Assembly (NCBI GenBank): GCA_037975125.1
Contig: CM075853.1
Span: 32,132,613 to 32,196,612, forward strand
Length of the DNA: 64,000 nt
Direction of reading: 5' to 3'
Source: Latrodectus hesperus
Lineage: Eukaryota > Arthropoda > Arachnida > Araneae > Theridiidae
Positions within the stretch are counted from its first letter, which is position 1. Each line of letters begins with the position of its first letter. This document shows, piece by piece, positions 1 through 56,367 of this stretch. The translations under genes were made by a program, and so were the position numbers. The notes under the pieces are model-generated. The model saw only the letters and a program-made list of their open reading frames with translations, had not been told where the DNA came from and made no database searches.

Positions 1-1629
1 TGATCTCATCTACTGACTGTGGTTCAAAATTACGAGGCACTTGGTGACTGGCGAGTATTTCTAACACTTAACATAAAGGTACAGTCTGAGGCTCGCCCAC
101 ACCGCTACATATAGAAGTACTGAGATGCAAATCAAAGTTCCCTTACATGTTGTTTCTGCATTATAAATCCTTGAAATTAAAGCAATGTTTGAAATATAAA
201 ATCAAACTGTGCAATTCAGATATGCAGCACAAATAAATTTTGGTAGCACAGGAGTATGAGATGCTTTAAATTATGGAACAGATTATTGAAAATTTTTCCT
301 CTAAAATGTTAAATCATTAGCAGAAATTACTCTCCATGTAAAATTTAACTCATTATGAACAGAAACTGTAACAAAATATTACCAAAAAATTTCAGTTGTA
401 GTAGGAGTTTGGTTTGTTTAGATAATAATGTTTCAATCAAAAAATTGCCAGATTTCATTCTTTAAACATTTTTTTACTTTCTCAACTGTACCAATAATAT
501 TCTTATTAATTAAAAATGTAGAAACATTATCAAAATTACCATTTGTTCCTTTAATAACAACATATTTTTGATAACATCCCATTTCCTGTCCCACAGCTAG
601 GGAAAAAAGTAATAGACACTTCACAGAAAAATTTGTTAATTTCATGATCCTGCCCATACCACACACCATGCAATTCCACAAGCAAATGTAGGATAGCTGC
701 AACAGTGCTAGTCAGGTCCCACATGTGTTCAACACACCTGTGAAGTGGTCTCCACCTTATTAAATCACACAATACGATCCCATAATCCATGTAAGTCAAT
801 TGATGAATTATAACACATTTCCTATTTATTTGAAGTATAAGCCAAGGTAATGTATTGGTCTCTGAATGTCTTAATAATCAAGATTCTCCTTTCCTGGGAC
901 ACGCATGGCAAACACATAGCTGATTCAGTCTATTGGAGGCTAATAGCAACAGATCAATGACAACACCTTAAGGGGTATCTTCAACCATTAACAAGCCAAC
1001 CACAATGGGGAAGAAAAGGAAAAGAAAGATGAGAAACAAAAGAAAATGACAGATTACTGAAGTACCTTAGGATTGTGACATCTATATTTACTTTAAGAAA
1101 GAAGTCCCCTGCGAAGAGGTATAAACATCATAAAACGATTAGAAACTTATTCTTACATCAGATAGATGTTGAGAATAACTGTGAATTGGAGAATATTAGA
1201 TTCCAAAAGTTTGAGCGAAGAAAAATTCAATACTTAATCCAACAATTATTTTTGCATTTAATATGCATGTTAAAAATTTTTTAGCCAAAAGATACCATGA
1301 AATGAAAATAGTTACACACAATTATAAATTTATCAAGTGATAAATTTAGCACAAAATCAAAATTCTTGAAATAAGTTCTTTAAAAAAAATTAAAAATTGA
1401 ATCTGAAGACATTAATTGGATTTAAAAATAATGAACATACAACATTTCAGTGAAGGGTGCAATATTAGAAATTTAATACAGCATTAGAAATTTATCTTAT
1501 TTAAATTAAATTTAGATCAGAAATTTATAAATATTTATAACATTATTAATATCCCTATAATGGTTAACAAATCACATCAATGCATACTAAAAATGACAAG
1601 GTAGTGAAAACAATATAAAATAAATTTAC
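1..1629. other. Exportin-T intron region, mostly featureless
   Basis: AT-rich intron between coding exon 18 and the next exon beyond the left edge. The only structured part is an open stretch at 433-799 on the minus strand (listed separately). The first 60 bases hold a short open frame after a possible acceptor but do not match exportin-T. Confidence 0.6.
433..799 (-). pseudogene. Unrecognised open stretch in two overlapping frames
   Basis: Two minus-strand frames, 551-799 and 433-702, overlap and could be one reading frame broken by a single shift near 560-600: first DLTSTVAAILHLLVELHGVW, later KYVVIKGTNGNFDNVSTFLI. Base content is less AT-rich than the surroundings. I recognise no family. 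It may be a decayed gene or transposon fragment, or chance. Confidence 0.25.
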
Positions 1630-44621
<42,992 letters not shown>

Positions 44622-44637
44622 ATTGTTGATTCATGCA

Positions 44638-47559
44638 CTATAATAAATAAAATCATCAATCATACTATTAAAAAGCAATGAAAACCTTTCTTAGTTTTTA
44701 AAAATTTATGAAAATAAAAAAGGAACTACATATTAGAATTTGATAAACATACAAGATTATAGATGTGTACTCTTATAACATAAAAGCCTTAATTCTAAAA
44801 GGTTCTTAAAGTGAAAATTTTTTATTCTGATTGGTTTTAACAATTGTGCCCTACAAAAAAAAACATTAAAATGTATTATTTCAAATAACTATTAACCCTT
44901 TAGAAACAAATTGAACAAATTTAAAATGCTAAAATTTTATTGTGAACTTTTGCTCTTCATAAGTTCTGATGAAATTATGTTAATGTTAATTACATTAGTG
45001 AGAAAAACTAATCTTTTGAAACAACTGAAATATTCTTTAAAGTAACATTTAGATTTAGGAATTCTGATTTCTTAGTATTTTTAAAGCCAAGACTGAAAAA
45101 CAGACACTTAAATATAATATATGGTTAAAAAAAATTAAAGTAATTACTGGACATAAAACAAGACAAAGTATAAAATGTTACTGAATCCAAATGAATAAAA
45201 TTATTTTACTCACATAAAGTAAAGAAAATATTTTTGATAATTGCCAATTTGATTTGGAGCATTTTATCTACAGTCTTATAATAGAGAACTGCTCCAGTTA
45301 ATATTAATAAAAAATAAAATTGACATTTTTTTAAATCAGACAAACTAAACAAATATAAAATTACCACATATACATTTGATCATTCCACTGGATTTCAATA
45401 TACTTTACGTTTCTGGAATTTAGTTCTTTTTCTACCACTTGGAATACTACAAATATGCATTAAAATTTATGATTTCATTTAAATTTCCATTGTTTTCACA
45501 AACATTTGCTACCAAAAAGTTATGAAGTTTAATTTTAGCTATTATGGAATCGTATATGCAAAAATACTTACATATCTCAAATTTTAAATATTTATTGAAA
45601 TTAAAATTTGAAAACCATCATCTCAGTGATCATTTTTGATAATATCAACAAATGTTGCAAACTTTAATTTCTTTAAAAAAAATGTTAGGAAGGAGGGGAG
45701 AACAGCAGATAACTTATATTAAATTGAAACAAATAGATAAACATTTTTAATTCATATTCCAATATTTTAATCATAAATTTAAAATTTGATTGAACTAAAA
45801 ATGAAAAAATGGAAAATACGAGCTTAAAATAAATACATTAATGTAGTTTATAAATAGCAAGATTTTTGGCACTAAATCACATTTGCTGAAATTTTTTTCA
45901 CAGAAATGATTGATTATATAACATGTAAGTATCTGTAACGTTATGATTACAATTCCCTGTATATACTAAAATTAATCAGTCAAAAATTAGTGTAAAAAAA
46001 TTTAAGAGAATCACATTTCAAAGTGCATTTATCTTAAACATAAGAAGGACACTGAATTTTACAATAATGTCAATAAACTAAAATTGTCCCTATTAAACAA
46101 TCATACTTAAAATAATTTATGCATCTACATAAGTAAAAGCTAAAATTTTCAATCATAAAAAGAATAATTTGAAACTATAACTTCTTAAATCAATCATAAA
46201 ATTGTGCATAGATGACGTGTAATCATTTTAGTAATATATAAATAATTCGATATTTGAAAAATGTTGGCAAGACACAATGGTAATGTATAAACTAGGGTTG
46301 CCAAAATATAATATCTTTGGTATTACTTATCATCTTAGCATATAATAAGGGTACTTGCGTATTATCCTGTTGACCTTAACTGAGAAAAATTTTGTTGTTT
46401 AATTATTAGATTTGGCACCACATAAATTACAAATACAATTTTTATCCATTTGTTACAATGCAGTTATATGTAAATTATTCTGCATTTCCTTCACATCTGA
46501 AAAGAATTATCAATATTTGCAAAGTCCCATGACATATTTTTATAATGAAAAAGATTGACAGGATAATACATAAGTACCATAACCAGAAATCTAGGTACCA
46601 AAAATTAAAATAAATTTAGAAATGCGCCAGAAAGATTATGCGACATCAGTGGGTAATATAAATTGTAAAAGTGAGTTAAAAAATTTAATTAACAGTAAAG
46701 GACGTAAGAATGACATTAAACATTTTTTATATACTATACAAAAAAATTATTAGATTTCGGTTAAGTATGTCTGATCAATTTTTCTTACTATTTAAAATAC
46801 CACTCGTAGTTAATGTTTTTAATTGCCGGTTCATTACTTCTATAAATGTTTATCACCGTCAAAAAAATTGTAATATAGTTTTCTTTAATTTCTCGTATTT
46901 ATAAAATTGATAATTGCTTTGCATAATAAACTGTATAACTGCATCAACCTAGTGATAGAAAAGGAAACAAATTCTGAGAACCTGAAGTGCAATACGACAA
47001 TGTACAAGTATATTAACGATTGTGAAAATATATTACAGGTAAAATATTTTTATGCAAAATTTATTCATTCGGCAGCATTTTTATGCATTAGTGATAGCAT
47101 TAAAAAACCAAGCATAAGTTTACCTTATAAAACAATAATATAACATAATATTTAACTTTCAATTTTTATTTTCTAGAAAACGAAATTTAAAATAGTTTCA
47201 AAGATAATGTTAGACATTTATTGTGGACATCAAAAGTCATTTATTTACGATCCACATTCTTTTTCATTCTAATTCAAATTATTCTCAGTCCTTGTTCAGT
47301 ACAATAAACATGCTGGACAGAAAATTCACGAGTTCAAAATAAATACTGCGTGCGTAGCTCTGCGGTTATCAGTAATGCCGACAGTTTGCTGATGCAATAG
47401 TAAATTAATTATGTTCAAAATTCAAATGCATGTTATATACAAAAAAATTATTAAATCAATAAATGATAATGTTCTAAAAATACGCTCTGTATGAATTTTA
47501 AAAATAAAACATTGTTTTTTTTCATTCTGCCATTTAAAATTTAATAAGTCTTACAATCC
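44638..47559. other. Intergenic region between the divergent genes
   Basis: AT-rich. It should hold the exportin-T promoter and leader exon. CpG-bearing spots are 46620-46690 and 47320-47395, the latter with tactgcgtgcgtagctctgc; either may be the promoter, but no core motif decides it. Confidence 0.4.
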
Positions 47560-47781
47560 ATGGTGGCATCAAGCTCAACTAATACGTCAACAAACGTCAT
47601 AACCAGATTTTATTTATTATTTTATTAAATAAATTTCAGGAATTCAGTGTGCAGCTAGTAAGAAGTATTCATAAGATTGTTATGTCTTGAAATATTAATA
47701 AATGTGTTATATTCATCCGTTAATCCGAGTTCGGAAGAGGTGTAATCGTGTAGAATTTTAAAGTTCTTAGATATCACCAAA
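47560..47781 (+). promoter_or_regulatory. Probable promoter/5' leader of the Shisa-like gene
   Basis: A TCAGT (arthropod initiator consensus) at 47644-47648 lies 134 bases upstream of the ATG, with an A/T-rich TATA-like stretch about 25 bases before it. CpGs rise just before the ATG (tccgagttcgg, gtgtaatcgtg). Motif-level evidence only. Confidence 0.3.
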
Positions 47782-47842
47782 ATGTGTAGGTTTTCTTGTG
47801 TCCTGTTACCTGTGATATTGATGTTTGTTTATGTTACGGAAG
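47782..47842 (+). CDS. Shisa-like exon 1: signal peptide
   Basis: 61 nt. MCRFSCVLLPVILMFVYVTE is a short n-region, a hydrophobic core and a small/polar end, as expected for a signal peptide. Donor gtaagt, phase 1. ATG context CAAAATG is favourable, and no in-frame upstream ATG is needed. Confidence 0.85.
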
Positions 47843-50800
47843 GTAAGTTAAATTTTGTTATATACTTTTCGGAATCATTTTTTTAAAAAATTATTTAAAT
47901 TATATGTAGCATTTTATGTTTTATAAGATTTTTATGGTTCGATTTTTTCCTTCGATTTCAGTTTGTGCTATTTTAAGTCTTAAATTTAAAAATTTTCCAC
48001 CTAAAATTTTTTAATGTACACATTTTTTTTCCAATTCATAATAAAAAAGCATGGAGATATTTTATATTTCCGCATAAGTATTATTAATGTTTGATTGATA
48101 TTGAATTTAAATTTTGATTTAAATGTTTATTTGAATGACAAGTTTCCTTTAATAACAAATAAAGGCTTTAACGAATTGTTTTATAATATTTATAGTATTG
48201 AGAGAGATAGAGAGATTGTTAAATTTAATAAATATTGTCTTTAATAAAATATTGGATATAACTATTTTCTTAAAGTTCTGAAAGTATGAAATTATTTATT
48301 ACAGTTACACACTGCGTTTTAACAGGGAAATTTATTGTTGGAAACAATGAAATAGGAATGCTTAATTTACTACCATCTTGCTAAATTCAATTAGTTGATT
48401 AGCATTGGGGCTGAACTCTATGTTTTCAAAATACAAAGTAAATTTTACATTAAAGGAATTATTTATATAATACATTAAATTTATTAAAAATTATCATTAA
48501 AAGCAACAATCACTTAACATTTTAATTGATATTTTTTACATTTATTTCACCTTTCAAATGGAGCATTTATTTATAACTTTAACTTATGTTTATATATTAC
48601 AAAAACTGGGAAAATTTTGTAAAAATGTAAAGCAGTCATAGCAAATTTTGATTTCAGTTTACCTAATGTTTTAATTTATGCAATTTATATGTGTATGATG
48701 ACATTTGAAGAACAGATGTCAAATACTTTTGCTTAGATTTGTGGATAAGAAAATGTTACAAAATTCATGTAATTATATTTATTAAACTACTTTTAAAAAT
48801 AGGTTTGAATGTCCAAATTAATAAAACAATGTTGTTGAAAAAATATGAAGTAATGAAAGTTAGATTTATAAATGAAATAAAAAAATACCAAAAATTTTAA
48901 GAACACAAATTTTCAATGATAAGTTTAAAATTTCTTAAAGTTTATGTTATAATATCCAAGAATTTAATTTCATGTAAATAATTATAATTAGAAGAAATGC
49001 ATAAAATATTATTTCAGAATTTACAAGTGCAAAAATAATAAAAATCAGTAGAAGTACAAAAAAGAGTAGATTAATATGATCTTAAAGAATAACACAATAT
49101 GAAAGAAAAATAATCTTTTAGTTGATTGGAAAAAAAAATTGATTGAATTACAGTGACAAGGATTCAAAATAAAAATCACATGTTTTAGCTAAAATAAAAT
49201 ATTTATGAATTTTCAACAATGATTAAAACATTGTTACCAAATTTTCTGAAATTCTGGATTATTTCTTACCAATTAAAAGCAATTTTTAGGGGAACAAAAA
49301 GAATGATAAAAAGAAATTTATCAGAAACTATCATATCAAATGAAATATAGATATCTATCTTAATTTTTATTTAATATTTGTTAAAATTCAAACATTATTC
49401 AATAACATAAATTCAATAAATTGTTAAATAATAAATTTGAATTCTAATCACAAAAAAACTATATAATATTAAATTTAAATTTCTCCATAAAAACTTTAAA
49501 AAATTCTAATATTTTATATTTTTATTACCGCTAAGTCACTTAATGGGAATTCTTTAAATGTTATGCTGTAATGAGAATCTTTTATATAATTCTTTAAATT
49601 CTATACTTTTTATATAATAAAATTAAATCAGTCTGCCAAATTATTAGTAATTTACACTCACATGTTTCAGGCTAGATCAGGTCTACAATTTTTAAAAATT
49701 TTGTATGATAAACAAATATTTTTCTTTGTTAATATAAATAATAAATTATTTATTCAAATAAATGGTTTACTTAATTTTTTTTCAATAATTGTACCAGGTA
49801 TTTACAGATTTTTGCTGTATCAGATTTATACAGTTGTCATCCCCTAAAGCTAATTTCTTCCTGTAATGAAATTTTTAAGTGTAATGCAAAAGCAAAGTTT
49901 TAATAGCATTGAAAATACTGTTTACATTACTGGGTGGCTGATGAAGTAACATCAATGAATTCATACAGAAGTTTATTGCTTCGATTGATTACATTTGTTT
50001 ATATATACTCATTTCTTAAAAATCTACATTGATGATTCTAGACTTAGCTTTTAACAGCAGCAAGTTTCTAAAAAAGTAATGAAGTTTTGACCTTATAGTT
50101 ATTAATAAATATTTAACCATCCAACGTTAATTTCTTCAACATGATTCTTTATTAATTTTGAAAGGAAATTAGGAATAATAATAGTTGATATCCAATCTCT
50201 TAAAAGTAGATATATAGCTGTTGGTTTTTCTTACATTTTACAAATAAAATAATTAGTTAAAACAAAGGCTGAAAAATTGCTACAATTAAAAAAAAACTAT
50301 AACTAACAAACTTGAAATGCCACAAATTAAACTTAGATTTCTTCCTAAGATTAAAAAATATTTCTTCTTTTCAGATTTTAAATAATTCTGTTTTAATTAA
50401 TTTCCATATGACTAATTTTTACAACAGGCTCTTCGACAAAAGTGAAATTATTTCACTTTCGAAAAAGTTTTTGGGTATAAATTAGCAGTCCATGTTATAA
50501 TAATATATTTTTACATTTTTCTTAGATTCATTCTTTCATTTTCTGTGATTTAACTCTAACTGTTTATTATCTTAGAAAATATGAAGGGTAAAGGTTACCT
50601 TTTGAGAATAAATTGTCTCATTTGAAGAATGCACACGAATACTTTTCCTATTAATTAATATTTGTAGGCTTTTAGTGTATAGCAATTTTTTACTTTTAAT
50701 ATAGTTTAAAATGTCATAGTGTTATATGCAACTTGATTACACTTTGAAATTTAATTGTAAAAAGTTATTTTTTTAATTTAAATGTTTCTATTAAAAATTT

Positions 50801-53800
50801 TTACATTACCATAATGTTGTAAAAGTGTTTATTTTAAGAATAAAATCTAAAGCTCAGGGGAAAAGATTAGATATTTTTTCACAATTCCATTCTAATCCAA
50901 TTGAGAAAGATTTTATATTTTAAGCTTATGATATTGTAAAAATATTTTCTTTATGTTTATATAAATTACTAAGCATATTTATTTTATTTTCATTTTTTAC
51001 TGTTTACTTTTTGCAAAAAAAACTGGAATTTTACAGTTGTTAAAGCTTATATAAATCAGCTTATCAGATTGTCATCTCATTAAAATAAAAGTACATCCAA
51101 TTTATTTTTTAAATTTTAGTTTTTTTTTTTACAAAACAAGTTTGTTGAAAGATGTGATCCGTGTAAGATTCTAGGCTGTTGATTGGTATTTTAACGATTC
51201 ATAGTGCTAAATGTTCATTTGTTATGAAAAACAGTTAAAAATCTAATATGAGAAATATATTCCTGTAATTATTGTGACTCCTTTTATTTTTAAAATGTTT
51301 TTTATTGTATTAATTTAATGTTTTATTTCATTGCTCATTCAAGTTTTATTATTTTTCATAATTTATATAATGGTTCTTGTTACAATGAAATCAATTGAGA
51401 CTTAACAGGATTTTACAAAAAAAAGTATCGCTGAAAAATTAATTTGTTATAATTGAGATAATAATCTATATTATGTATGGCTTATAAAAATTAATTTTAT
51501 TTATTACTATTTTAAATTACATAAAAATTAAAATTAAACTGTAAATTTTGAAATTAACTTAATATTTTGTTCAAATTTTCAAGTGCATATAAAGATTTTA
51601 TATTTTTCTGTATTTTAGTCTCTAGCATTGTCTGTACTAAAGAAGAGCCTTTTGGACTGGACACAACTCCTTTGATTTGTCCTGGTCCTTATGATCCTAA
51701 AGATAAAGTGTACTGCTGTGGTCCTAAGAAACGTCGCTTCTGCTGCAGTTATGCAGAATATGCATCTGCAATGTAAGTAATGATTAAAGCTTGTACTGCA
51801 AAACTTCTAATAGATTTAGAATAAAAATGATTGCAAACTTGCACAAATATTAAATTAATGCCATTTTTTGCTCAACTTTTTCCCATTTATTTAACAAAAA
51901 TAGTATAACTTTTTTATAATTGATAACCAGCAATCTTGGTTAATTATGTTATTGGTACAATCTCTTTTTAATTTTCAATTTTTTGAAGGCTGTATTTTAA
52001 ATGTATTAAATATAGAAAGGTTTTTCTAAATATTGCAGAGCTGTTAAAAAAATAAATAAATAAGCAGTTATTGAAACTATATTTATCTAATTAGTATCAT
52101 CTTGCAATTTATAATGTAAGATGCATAATGTGCTTGAGTTTATAATTAAAATAATGTGGGAAGAGTGAAAAAATTTTATGAGCTTCTATTTTTAATATCA
52201 ATTATACTTGTATATAGTTAGAGTAAATCTTCATGGTTGTTCTCATAGTGTATGATAAATTCATATTTATATTTGTCAAAAAAATCTTTATTATTACAGA
52301 AAATAGTTTAACTTTTAACGAATCTTTAATATTTAGATAAGAATCCATGTTTAACCCTTTTGAAAATATGTTTTTTTTTTTTTTTTTAAGATGCTCCTGT
52401 GAAACAAAGCAGAAGGAAAAGAAACTTTTAAAAAATGGTTGTTGTGCCAACAAGCCTAATTTAAGAAAAAATAAAGTTTAAGTCATGATTGTAATTTTTG
52501 TTATGTACTGTTTCAGATGATTACATAAGCTATCGTGTACATTTTAAAACTAGCACATTTAATAACAATATAATTTCTTTATTTAATGCTCAATCCAGTC
52601 ACATTAATGTGATCATGTAGTTCTAATGTCGACATTAAATAACCAGTCGCAGATGGTAGGTAGCAGCGCAGTGCTTATAAGCATATATAAAAGGTGCGTG
52701 AGCACTTTTGAAAATATTGCAGCCGTTGTCATTATTTAGAAACGTAACAATTTATCTGATGTCTAATGATCATTGACTTTCGGGCCAAGGTTGAAAGGGG
52801 TTACTAACATTGTCTCTCTCCCTAATTACTGTTCATCAGTCTCCGAAGCACACCTGGTTCCTGCACCTATGCTGACTGCTTTTCATCAGCAACAAAGACT
52901 GGAATTTGCACAGAAGTACAGCCGCTGTTCATTTATTGAGTGGCAATATTGTTTTCTGATGAATCACATTTTATGCTCAATTGGACAGGGGGACATTACA
53001 CATATGCTGTGAAATCTCTGACATCAAACATTGTGCCAGAACAGTCCAGCTTGGAGACAGGAGTATTATAATCTGGGGATTGTTTTTCTGACATTCTTTG
53101 GGTTTACTCATGATTGCGTATGGTACAATGGATCTATAAATGTACGCATCTGCCCTTGTGGACTATGTTCACTTCCCACATACGCATTGTTTTTCTTCAG
53201 GGTGGTGGCATCTATCAATTGGGTAGTGCAAAGTGTTATTCAATATAAATGTGTGGTTTATAGAGCACTAGGATCAGCTTATCATTTTACCCTGACCAGC
53301 AAACTCACTTTACTTAAACCATTGGAGAATTTTCGGATTGTTTGCAGCGTGTATCCTCACTGGCGTAATTTAGCACAGGAGTCGGTATGGCTTAACATTT
53401 TAGTGAACTTCTTCAAGAACCTATTTGACTCTCTTCTTGCATTTCTTGAAGCAGTCCGTTGTGCTAAAAATGGTTATTCTGCCTTTTGACAAGTGGTCAC
53501 ATTAATGTAACAGAACATTGTGTCCATGTGTATATATACACAAATTGTATATCTTGATTTAAGGATTTTCAAAAGTGCTATTCAAATTATTCCAAATTTT
53601 TTTAAATGAAAACATATGTTAACAAAGTTTTATATTAATGAAAATTTAACCAAGATTATTTACAAAAGGAAATAACGAAATTTAACATAAATATTGTTCT
53701 TTAAGAAACAATTGTATGATATGTTTATGTCTCAGAGTCAGGAGAAATACCACTTCTGCCTTTTTAGAGAATGAATAATTGCCTCCATTTTTATCTCAGT

Positions 53801-56367
53801 GATTGATTCATTTACTGTGCAAATATATTCATCTCTTGAGAAATGTATTTTTCTTGTCATAATAATAAGTGAAGTATTTTAAAAGAAAGAAAGTACTTGT
53901 TATATTTTAGAAAAAAATGTAAATTGCAATTGAATTGATAAAAATTCTAAAAATATTTTCATTAAAACAAAATATTCAGAGTATCAGTAAAAGCACAAAG
54001 AACAATTATGAAGTCAAAACTGATCACATTACTCTTTCTCCCTCCTAGCTCATCATAAAAATATCAAATAAAAAAACTATAAAATCAAGATACTAACACT
54101 AAATTGAGGATAAAAATAGTCAACATAGAGTGATAAGACACTTAGTAATCACTGAAAATGATTCCAACTCAGAATACAAATATTTATTGCCTATCCCATA
54201 AGATTACTTTCCAGTGGTGTGTAAATACACTGCTTAGATACGAATAAAGTCCTCTGGGTGTGATTTAAGTTTTAAATTCATTATTTTTTTACTGTTAACA
54301 AGCAAAATAATATTGAAATATGAATTAAAGTTTTTTCATTTAATAAATTTTCTCAAATACATACTAGATTTTTAGAATAATTTTAGTTAGAAACCTTCAA
54401 AGAATATTTTATTTCATCATACCCACATATATAGAACTAGTTTTATTTATTTTAAACTTAGTAGCACCACAACTTTTTATGTTTTTGCATTATTTCTAAA
54501 TTGCTGATGCGATAAAAATATTGCTTCAAGAAAATATTTTATTCTCATTAAGCATAACTCATTAATTTTATTTGAGCATCAGTAGTGTTGTCATATTCAT
54601 TTCACAACAATATTTATGCTTAGAAACAATTGATGACAAGCTTTCAAAATGATATTAATAGTTAATTTTAATGAAATTATAGTTTACTGTATAGTAAACA
54701 CTAAATGTTTGTGCTTTAAGTTGCTACGAAGGACAAATAAATCTAGATCTTGAATAAAAGTATGCTTTATATTTCTATAGCAAATAGTAATACATTATTT
54801 AATTTTTCGATACTTATTTATTTTTATTCTTGTAGCAATACAATTGGAATAATAGTGGGGGTTCTGGTAACAGCAATAGTGGTGGTTGTTATCATAGTGG
54901 TGGTATCGTGTTTCTGCTGCAGTTGTTGCCTCCTTGCTAAACGTTGTAATCGGCGAGGAAATTCATCGTATGGTTAGTATATATTTAAGAAAAATGCTTA
55001 TGTTATGCATTTTAATTATTATTTTAAGTTCTTTCTGTATGAGATATACTTTAATCAGCTCTCAAGAGTATAATTATTTCCAGTTCTTTGCATACAACAA
55101 ATTAAGATCTGTGTGTGATTGCATCTTGATATTTATCTTAATTGTTAAATATGATTCCTCAAAATGTTAAACTTTTATATTTTATACATTCATTAAACAA
55201 TTTTTATAAAAAGCATATAGAACAGAATCATATTCTTTTACAATTACCATATTTTCCTGCGTATAATCCGCAGCGGCTTATTATCCATAAGTCCCTTTAT
55301 TCGAGCAAAAGTTTATGTCTATTTGTTTCATTAATAGTTAAGTGAAAGAAATGGATTAGTTTCTAACTACGCACGGAATACATTTTTTCTTTGTACCGCG
55401 CCTGGTTTGTTTTTCATCTTACATTACACATTTGTAGACATTTTTTTCTTTTGTTATCTTTATAGCTTTCAATTTAAAATTTACTCTGTAACTTAATAAT
55501 TTTCACTTCTTTCCTATGACAATATATGAATTTGAATCTTCTATCAGTTAACAAGATAAAGCTGCTCAGAAAATGTATATTCTCTAGAAATAGTGTTGAT
55601 GCCCAAACAAATAAGAGCTGTTATTTATCCAAAAGGTGGTCCAATAAAATATTGATCTTAAATTTCTTATTCATTTGCCAGTGTGTTTTAATACAATTTG
55701 AACTACCTGCTAATTTGAAGTCAATCTTAAGAAATATATATATTAAGTTATCATAAAATTTCAAAATTCTGAGAATAATTTTAATTCATTAATATCTATG
55801 TTGTGTTAAAAACTTAATTCTTTTATTTCATTTTTTTATAACAAGAAGGAAATGCAGTCATATAAATTTATAAAGACACAATTATCAGAAATTAAATTGA
55901 TTAAATTAGCTGTTGAATGTAATTTTAGCTATTATATTAAAAATAAATCATTCATAAGTTGTATATCGCATTTAGGTTTTTTTCTTCAAATTTTTATGGT
56001 AGAAATGAGTTTTAATGAGTTTATTTTGTATGTGAAATATTTGTTAAGTTTTTTGTTTTTCCTTATAGCTGCAAGTCAGCCGACAACGACCGCTACGACG
56101 ACAACAGCTCACTATTCGGCACAGCCAGCATACCCTATTCAAACATTTCCCACCGGATATCCACAACAACACTTCCAGCAGCAATACCCTCAACAACAAT
56201 TCACACAAGAACACTTCCAGTATCCACCTCAGCCCTATCCTCCTCAACCACCTTATCCTGCTGCTGGAGGATATCAAGGAAGTTATCCTCCACCATCCGG
56301 AAATCCACCACCATATCCAGTGAATGATCAGCCACCATATAATCCTTCTTTTGCTCCTGGGAAATGA
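47782..56367 (+). CDS. Shisa-5/scotin-like single-pass membrane protein, complete, 4 exons
   Basis: Coding exons 47782-47842, 51619-51772, 54836-54972 and 56069-56367 join in frame to 216 codons plus TGA. Order: signal peptide (residues 1-20), six-cysteine ectodomain (C26, C41, CC53-54, CC62-63), transmembrane helix about 75-95, a juxtamembrane Cys cluster (C97, CC99-100, CC102-103, C109), then a Pro/Tyr/Gln-rich cytoplasmic tail with PPPY and QPPYNPSFAPGK. This is the Shisa layout, and the tail end resembles QPPYNPAY of vertebrate SHISA5/scotin, an ER/nuclear-envelope protein (family knowledge). PPxY motifs suggest WW-domain partners such as Nedd4-type ligases (inference). An alternative last exon at 52391 would give a soluble form. 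The other Shisa subfamilies share domain order, so the subtype is less certain than the family. Confidence 0.88.
47843..51618. other. First intron of the Shisa-like gene
   Basis: 3.8 kb of AT-rich sequence with no supported gene or repeat. Confidence 0.5.
51619..51772 (+). CDS. Shisa-like exon 2: cysteine-rich ectodomain
   Basis: 154 nt, residues 21-72. It contains CPGPYDPKDKVYCCG and KKRRFCCSYAEYASA; the paired CC...FCC spacing is the hallmark of the Shisa N-terminal domain. Acceptor ttttag, donor gtaagt, ending in the split codon AT|. Both downstream exons (52391 and 54836) can complete it as Ile. Confidence 0.9.
52391..52481 (+). CDS. Possible alternative last exon of the Shisa-like gene (secreted form)
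   Basis: After a 15-base T-run and AAG acceptor the frame of exon 2 continues: residues 72-101 run ICSCETKQKEKKLLKNGCCA, then ten more to a TAA at 52479. An AATAAA lies at 52470-52475 inside the last codons, followed by a T/GT-rich stretch. The product would be 101 residues with four extra cysteines and no membrane helix. Splicing and poly(A) signals are seen; use of the exon is inference. It could be a chance ORF: 29 open codons are not rare, but phase, acceptor, cysteines and poly(A) signal agree. Confidence 0.5.
52596..53513 (+). mobile_element. Second Tc1/mariner fossil, inside the Shisa-like gene
   Basis: 20 bp inverted ends CAGTCACATTAATGTGATCA / CTGTTACATTAATGTGACCA. Plus-strand pieces of transposase: LVPAPMLTAFHQQQRLEFAQ, then ...SRCSFIEWQY, and a C-terminal NLAQESVWLNILVNFFKNLF ending AVRCAKNGYSAF, typical of a second Tc1 lineage. 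The 917 bp length is short of about 1.3 kb and frames are broken; catalytic motifs are not recognisable. Confidence 0.75.
53514..54835. other. Intron of the Shisa-like gene, no feature seen
   Basis: AT-rich intron between the Tc1 fossil and the transmembrane exon; nothing else supported. Confidence 0.5.
54836..54972 (+). CDS. Shisa-like exon 3: transmembrane helix and Cys cluster
   Basis: 137 nt, residues 72-118. Valine/isoleucine-rich helix IGIIVGVLVTAIVVVVIIVV, then SCFCCSCCLLAKRCNRRG: likely palmitoylated cysteines and a basic stop-transfer, as in Shisa proteins. Acceptor tgtag, donor gttagt. Confidence 0.92.
55245..55552 (+). repeat. Dispersed repeat, copy B
   Basis: Starts taccatattttcctgcgtat and follows the same block order as copy A at 3162-3778, but without the middle 0.33 kb. 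Several CpGs survive (tccgcagcgg, ctacgcacgg), suggesting it is younger than copy A. It lies in the last intron of the Shisa-like gene. Confidence 0.7.
56069..56367 (+). CDS. Shisa-like exon 4: Pro/Tyr/Gln-rich tail and stop
   Basis: 299 nt, residues 118-216 and TGA at 56365. Composition is Q/P/Y-rich with repeats such as YPPQPYPPQPPYP and the PY motifs NPPPYP and QPPYNP. GC content is clearly higher than the flanks. A long opposite-strand frame here is a shadow. Confidence 0.92.

Noticed and set aside
1..60. Exportin-T exon at the left edge
   Set aside because: An open minus-strand frame follows a possible acceptor, but it does not resemble the next exportin-T segment.
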